From Eubacterium sp. UBA4343 (lineage in GTDB: Bacteria; Bacillota; Clostridia; Lachnospirales; Lachnospiraceae): a DNA stretch of 35,176 nucleotides. Both the position numbers and the translations under genes were made by a program. Location of the stretch: positions 28,959-64,134 of the forward strand of contig DGTF01000013.1 of assembly GCA_002394235.1 (NCBI GenBank), written 5' to 3'. The notes under the pieces are model-generated. The model was not told where the DNA came from. It did no database searches and saw only the letters and a program-made list of their open reading frames with translations. Every line of letters begins with the position of its first letter. The first letter of the stretch is position 1. Of this stretch, positions 31,294 to 35,176 are shown in pieces.

Positions 31294-32217
31294 TTATTGG
31301 ATATGCTTATGATTATAAAGGTGATCCTGACAGTATTCGTAGTTCCCGTTGCATTTGGAACAGAACCGGAATTCTAGATTCGGGTCATCGAGTTCTGTTC
31401 GTCCGCACACGGCACAGCGGTGAATCGGCCGTCGGCCGCTGTTCGGATTGACCTGGCCGGCGCCGAAGGTGCTGCGGTCAATTTTGTCTCCTCTGCTTGC
31501 GCTGTTCCGGCCGGTGTTGTAGCCGTTCATGTAGCGGCGGAAATTTCTCCGCGTCTGCCGCTGGCTTCTGCTCATCCCCTGCGTGCCATGTGTGAGGAAG
31601 AAGAAAATAATCGTGCCGGCGAGTGAGCAGACAATCATGATGATCCTCGGAAGACGCATTGACGCGGGGGAACTGATGACGTCATAGATCAGATAAATGA
31701 TGTCGACGATGGCCAGGTATTTGATCCGGATCGGTATGATGAACATAAACAGCATTTTCTGATCGGGAAAGGTCAGGGCGAATCCGAGAAAGATGGACAG
31801 ACTGACATAGTACGTGGAGAACATCATTCCATAATCCACACCGGTGATGGCGTACAGGACGAATGCGCCGATGACGGTCATGATCAGGCCGAAGAAAATG
31901 TATACGTCATAGAGAAAATCGCCCCAGGTCCGCTCCAGGAGTGTTCCGAGCTGATAGTAACAGATCAGCATGATGATGGTCCAGATATTCAGAGATGACG
32001 GGGGAATCAGCCACCAGGATACGAGACGCCACACCTGTCCCTTCAGAATAAGAGATGGTGAAAGCGTCAGATAGTTAAAGACCGTTCCATATTCCGGATT
32101 CATGAGTGCCATGAAGTAGAGGATATATCCTGCTACATAGGTCATAATGATGTAAATGGTCAGATGATGGATTGCATACTTTCCGATTTTCCGTTCCAGT
32201 TTGTGTAAAAAATCCAT
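31294..32217 (-). CDS. Rhomboid/derlin-like membrane protein with C-terminal zinc ribbon
   Basis: A 307-residue protein with about six membrane segments (roughly 20-38, 60-90, 105-127, 133-150, 155-180, 190-210). The pattern LGTLLERTWGDFLYDVYIFFG and ALTFPDQKMLFMFIIPIRIKYLA resembles rhomboid/derlin folds. No GxSG protease motif is visible, so it may be an inactive member. A basic linker (about 215-250) leads to a zinc-ribbon-like tail with C268, C271, C286, C289, C296, H299 and H303. Partner or substrate is unknown. It has a consensus promoter (32321-32349). Its stop codon is immediately followed by repeat copy C. Confidence 0.75.
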   Translation of the reverse strand: MDFLHKLERKIGKYAIHHLTIYIIMTYVAGYILYFMALMNPEYGTVFNYLTLSPSLILKGQVWRLVSWWLIPPSSLNIWTIIMLICYYQLGTLLERTWGDFLYDVYIFFGLIMTVIGAFVLYAITGVDYGMMFSTYYVSLSIFLGFALTFPDQKMLFMFIIPIRIKYLAIVDIIYLIYDVISSPASMRLPRIIMIVCSLAGTIIFFFLTHGTQGMSRSQRQTRRNFRRYMNGYNTGRNSASRGDKIDRSTFGAGQVNPNSGRRPIHRCAVCGRTELDDPNLEFRFCSKCNGNYEYCQDHLYNHKHIQ

Positions 32218-32320
32218 GGATCCTGTCCTTTCTTTCCAGTATTAAGACGGATGTCAGGTGAAACAGAATATCCTGTCATCCGGTGATACGATATTGCCGG
32301 CTCTCTTGTTAATTTCTACA

Positions 32321-32349
32321 ATTATAAGGGGCAGCCGAAGGGTTGTCAA
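32321..32349 (-). promoter_or_regulatory. Consensus promoter TTGACA-N17-TATAAT of the rhomboid-like gene
   Basis: Both hexamers are perfect (-35 at 32344-32349, -10 at 32321-32326) with ideal 17-base spacing, about 100 bases before the ATG at 32217. It is the best promoter match in the window. Confidence 0.8.
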
Positions 32350-32418
32350 CGTCGCACAGTGCCCCAGCCCTGGCGTTGGTTGTCTGCAATATTTGACGCA
32401 TCTTTCTCGTATTCTTCG

Positions 32419-32447
32419 TTGATAACAATTTAACAAAATGACATAAT
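32419..32447 (+). promoter_or_regulatory. gldA promoter, TTGATA-N17-CATAAT
   Basis: -35 TTGATA (32419-32424) and -10 CATAAT (32442-32447), each one base from consensus, spacer 17. The leader is about 130 bases and contains a small GGAATC/GATTCC hairpin near 32519-32537. Confidence 0.65.
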
Positions 32448-32586
32448 ATGGAATTGTAATCCCGGTTGGATGAAGGCGGGTATTAGGACTTTTCAGGCTG
32501 GGGTTAGGACAGAACATCGGAATCACAAAGGATTCCGGAACGGTCTCAGAGAATTATACAAGACAGATTCCATAAAGGAGGATACT

Positions 32587-33675
32587 ATGGCTAGATTACG
32601 TTTAATGAGAGCACCGCTAAAGTATGTTCAGGGAAAGGATTCGCTGCTTCATTTCTGTGAGCAGCTGCAGGATCTCGGATCAAAATGGCTTTTTATCTGT
32701 TCACACAGCGGATATAAGAATTGCCATGATAAAATCGAGAAGAGTTTTGAGGGAACAGATAACGTCCGTCATTATGAAGTATTCAGCGGTATCTCCAGTA
32801 TCGGCGAGATTGAAAAGATGCGGAAGATTGTCCGTGAGGAAGGCATCGATACGGTAGTTGGTGTGGGCGGAGGATCGGCGATTGATACCGCCAAGGCAAC
32901 CGCATATTATGAGAAGATCCATGATGTCTCCTGCCCCACTGTCTGCGCGACAGATGCTCCCTGCACAGGACTTTCTGTTATTTACAACGATGATCATTCG
33001 TTTAACAGCTATCTCTTCTATCCGAAAAACCCGGATGCCGTAATAGTGGACAGCGCGGTTATCGCAAACGCGCCGACCCGTTTTCTGATTGCGGGCATTG
33101 GTGATGCGCTCGGAACATATTTCGAGGGAAGAGCCTGCGTTCGTACCGATGCGCCGAGTCTTGAAAATGGTGGAATTACCCGTTCTGCCATGGCGCTCTG
33201 TGAGCTTTGCTACAAGACACTGCGTGACTACAGCGCAGCAGCAATTCGCGCGTGTGAGAATCATGTGGTAACACCCGCACTGGATGCGATCATTGAGGCA
33301 AATACCTATCTCTCAGGAGTTGGTGCGGACAATGCCGGGCTGGCAGCTGCGCATTCCTTCTACAATGGGTACACCGGTCTCGAGAATCATCCGGCGCAGC
33401 ATGGATTATGTGTTGCATTCGGTACGCTGGTTCAGCTGCAGCTTGAGGGAGCTCCCCGTGAAGAGTTCGATGAAGTGCAGAACTTCTGCCGTGAGACGGG
33501 GCTTCCGGTTACGCTTGCAGAGCTCGGTGTAACTACGGATGAACAGGTCAGAAAGATTGCAGAGCTGGCTTGCGTTGAAGGGGAATCCATTCACAATATG
33601 GTTGCGGATGTTACGGCGGAGCAGCTGTATGACGCAATCCTGGCTGCAGATGCACTTGGAAAAGAACTGCAATAA
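32587..33675 (+). CDS. gldA: Iron/zinc-containing alcohol dehydrogenase, glycerol dehydrogenase type
   Basis: NAD-dependent oxidoreductase of the GldA branch, 362 residues. The NAD loop is GVGGGSAIDTAKA near residue 95. Metal ligands are the aspartate in GIGDALGTYFEG near 172 and histidines in AAHSFYNG and ENHPAQHGLCVAFG near 256 and 274. The start at 32587 follows GGAGG by five bases; a longer frame from 32470 is in the leader. It is probably monocistronic, with its own promoter and a terminator-like hairpin after it. Family members oxidise glycerol to dihydroxyacetone or act on related hydroxyketones, so the substrate is not certain. Confidence 0.9.
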   Translation: MARLRLMRAPLKYVQGKDSLLHFCEQLQDLGSKWLFICSHSGYKNCHDKIEKSFEGTDNVRHYEVFSGISSIGEIEKMRKIVREEGIDTVVGVGGGSAIDTAKATAYYEKIHDVSCPTVCATDAPCTGLSVIYNDDHSFNSYLFYPKNPDAVIVDSAVIANAPTRFLIAGIGDALGTYFEGRACVRTDAPSLENGGITRSAMALCELCYKTLRDYSAAAIRACENHVVTPALDAIIEANTYLSGVGADNAGLAAAHSFYNGYTGLENHPAQHGLCVAFGTLVQLQLEGAPREEFDEVQNFCRETGLPVTLAELGVTTDEQVRKIAELACVEGESIHNMVADVTAEQLYDAILAADALGKELQ

Positions 33676-33732
33676 GGAATAAAGCGGTTCGTTTCCGGTT
33701 CGTGTGTGAAGCGGTGAAGGAGGTGCGGGGGA

Positions 33733-33761
33733 TTGAAAGGACAGCTCCCCTGTGCTAAAGT
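33733..33761 (+). promoter_or_regulatory. Candidate aroC promoter, TTGAAA-N17-TAAAGT
   Basis: -35 TTGAAA (33733-33738) and -10 TAAAGT (33756-33761), spacer 17. The predicted start, about 33768, lies just before the hairpin at 33773-33806. The same bases also hold a GGAGG plus TTG that could start a short leader frame. Confidence 0.35.
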
Positions 33762-33772
33762 GATTTATATCG

Positions 33773-33815
33773 GAGGCGGATGGACTGTTTCGCGGCCATC
33801 CGCCTCACATTTTTA
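33773..33815 (+). terminator. Terminator-like hairpin between gldA and aroC
   Basis: A perfect 11-bp stem GAGGCGGATGG/CCATCCGCCTC (33773-33783, 33796-33806) followed by ACATTTTTACC. It ends about 20 bases before the aroC ATG, so it either ends gldA transcripts or attenuates aroC. Confidence 0.75.
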
Positions 33816-33834
33816 CCAATCGGGAGAGAAAAGC

Positions 33835-34938
33835 ATGGCGGGATCAACTATTGGAACAATCTTTCGCGTCACTACCTGGGGAGAGTCGCACGGCAAGGGA
33901 GTCGGCGTTGTCGTGGACGGATGTCCGGCGGGGCTTCCTCTTAAAGAGGAGGATATACAGCCCTTTATGGACCGGAGGAAACCCGGCCAGAGCCGGTATA
34001 CAACGAAGCGTGCGGAATCCGACAAAATTGAAATTTTATCCGGCACCTTTGAGGGGATGACCACAGGAACGCCGATTTCGATGATGGTATATAACACCGA
34101 TCAACACTCGGGGGATTACAGCAGCATCATGGATAAATACCGCCCCGGACATGCGGATTACGGATTTGACAGCAAGTATGGCATACGGGACTACAGGGGC
34201 GGCGGGCGGTCCTCAGGCCGGGAAACCATCGGAAGGGTTGCCGCGGGAGCAATCGCTTCTCTTCTGCTCAAACAGCTGGGAATCACGATCACTACCTATG
34301 TCAGACAAATCGGGCCGATACCGATCCGGAGTTTTGATGAGAAGGAGATCATGAACAACAAGCTGTATATGCCGGATGCTTCTGCGGCCGCAATGGCTTC
34401 CGCATACCTGGAAAAATGTATGTCGGAGAAGAATTCGTCCGGTGCGATGATAGAATGCGTTGTGAAGGGAATGCCGGCGGGAGTCGGGGAACCGGTCTTT
34501 GACAAGCTGGATGCAGATCTGGCGAAGGCGATCATGTCGATCGGAACGATAAAGGGAGTGGAAATCGGCGACGGCTTTGGTGTTGTAGAGGCAACTGGTG
34601 CGGAGAACAATGATGACTTTACCGTCGATGAGAACGGCAGAATCACGAAACAGACCAATCATGCAGGCGGAATCCTGGGAGGCATCAGCGACGGATCGGA
34701 TATTGTGATCCGGTGCGCGAGCAAGCCAACTCCTTCTATCGCAAGACCGCAGCAGACAGTCAGTCGGGACGGGAAAAAAGTTGAGATTGAGATACACGGC
34801 AGACATGATCCGATTGTGGCGCCGAGAGCGGTTGTGGTTGTCGAAGCGATGACAGCCATTACGATTGCGGACAAGCTTCTTGTTGGAATGAGCAGCCGGA
34901 TCGAAAATGTGCGCCGGATATGGATGCCTGAGCGCTGA
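33835..34938 (+). CDS. aroC: Chorismate synthase
   Basis: Last enzyme of the shikimate pathway: FMN-dependent removal of phosphate from EPSP to give chorismate. 367 residues, normal length. Signatures are RVTTWGESHGKGVGVVVDG near residue 10, RYTTKRAESDKIEILSG near 50, the FMN/EPSP-binding RPGHADYGFDSKYGIRDYRG near 100, GGRSSGRETIGRVAAGA and the C-terminal FAVKPT-like CASKPTPSIARPQQTVSRDG. The start at 33835 is preferred as the family begins here and GGGAGAG lies eight bases upstream; an in-frame TTG at 33733 would add 34 residues across a terminator-like hairpin. No other aro gene is in the window. Confidence 0.97.
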   Translation: MAGSTIGTIFRVTTWGESHGKGVGVVVDGCPAGLPLKEEDIQPFMDRRKPGQSRYTTKRAESDKIEILSGTFEGMTTGTPISMMVYNTDQHSGDYSSIMDKYRPGHADYGFDSKYGIRDYRGGGRSSGRETIGRVAAGAIASLLLKQLGITITTYVRQIGPIPIRSFDEKEIMNNKLYMPDASAAAMASAYLEKCMSEKNSSGAMIECVVKGMPAGVGEPVFDKLDADLAKAIMSIGTIKGVEIGDGFGVVEATGAENNDDFTVDENGRITKQTNHAGGILGGISDGSDIVIRCASKPTPSIARPQQTVSRDGKKVEIEIHGRHDPIVAPRAVVVVEAMTAITIADKLLVGMSSRIENVRRIWMPER

Positions 34939-34959
34939 GAAAATTTCCCTGGTTTTTAG

Positions 34960-35096
34960 CCGTGTTCTCGTTCTCGCGTTATTTCCACGGTACCATGTTT
35001 CCACGGTACCATGTTCGTTCATATCTGTCGCCGTCACAAATGTTCTTGCCCACTGGTGAGCAGGCAGGTCGTGTGCCAGGAACAGCGTGGCTGGAA
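34960..35096. repeat. Dispersed structured element, diverged partial copy D
   Basis: 35039-35062 is identical to 5098-5121 of copy A (24 bases, containing GTTCTTGCCCACTGGTGAGC). The flanks align loosely with copy A, including a terminal stem whose right arm reads CCAGGAACA. The expected CTTATACAGT end is eroded to ATTATTTGGCAG. A 16-bp tandem duplication TTTCCACGGTACCATG (34982-34997, 34998-35013) lies inside. Confidence 0.65.
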
Positions 35097-35109
35097 TTAT
35101 TTGGCAGAT

Positions 35110-35150
35110 ATAGCAGAACCCCGGCTAGTTTCCAGCCGGGGTTCTGCTAT
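35110..35150. terminator. Long perfect hairpin downstream of aroC
   Basis: A 17-bp perfect stem (35110-35126 and 35134-35150) with a 7-base loop. No clear T run follows on either strand, but position suggests a terminator for aroC or for a gene beyond the window. Confidence 0.5.
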
Positions 35151-35154
35151 ACAA

Positions 35155-35172
35155 GTGCGCCTAGCGGCGCAC
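35155..35172. repeat. Small hairpin at the right edge
   Basis: GTGCGCC-TAGC-GGCGCAC is a perfect 7-bp stem followed by GTTT at the window end. It could be a second terminator. Confidence 0.4.
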
Positions 35173-35176
35173 GTTT

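Overview
The window looks like chromosome from a low-to-mid GC Firmicute of the Clostridia, most like a Lachnospiraceae gut anaerobe. This is inferred from AGGAGG-type ribosome sites, the rpsO-pnp pair, a type III pantothenate kinase next to an ECF S-component, a TrpXYZ-like ABC transporter, a GldA-type dehydrogenase and protein similarity by eye. No rRNA is present. One tRNA-Leu(CAA) is.

Layout. 1-2128 (minus): rpsO then pnp, which runs off the left edge. 2171-6507 (minus): a lipoprotein/permease/ATPase transporter, then tadA; a structured repeat lies between the lipoprotein and permease genes. 6596-8339 (minus): a Sfp-type phosphopantetheinyl transferase overlapping a Cof-type HAD phosphatase. 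8594-10231 (plus): panT and coaX, closed by a strong terminator. 10377-14520 (minus): amino-sugar genes, namely a stand-alone GlmU-like acetyltransferase, glmM and glmS. 14586-17119 (minus): histidine phosphatase, ACT-domain protein, patatin-like lipase and a small membrane protein. 17149-28413: a complete type I-C CRISPR-Cas system on the minus strand, cas3-cas5-cas8c-cas7-cas4-cas1-cas2, then a leader, 46 identical 32-bp repeats with 45 spacers, and a terminator. 28610-29622: small ORFs, a broken tyrosine integrase and tRNA-Leu. 29760-35176: lysA, a rhomboid/derlin-like zinc-ribbon membrane protein, gldA, aroC and another copy of the dispersed repeat.

The cas genes are visibly richer in A/T than their flanks and lie beside an integrase relic and a tRNA gene, so the locus was probably acquired. 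It looks intact: Cas1, Cas2, Cas4, the Cas3 HD and helicase motifs and the repeat hairpin are all preserved. Two spacers are the same sequence with the same crRNA 5' end and a one-base difference at the other end, which fits two separate acquisitions from one PAM-anchored protospacer.

The least explained structure is a family of dispersed intergenic elements (about 4851-5164, 8348-8565, 31084-31290 and a diverged partial copy near 34960-35096). They carry terminal inverted repeats starting ACTGTATAA and several stem-loops, mostly with TTC loops. One stem shows a compensatory base-pair change between copies. Short tandem duplications of about 25-36 bp also recur at or beside gene ends across the window.
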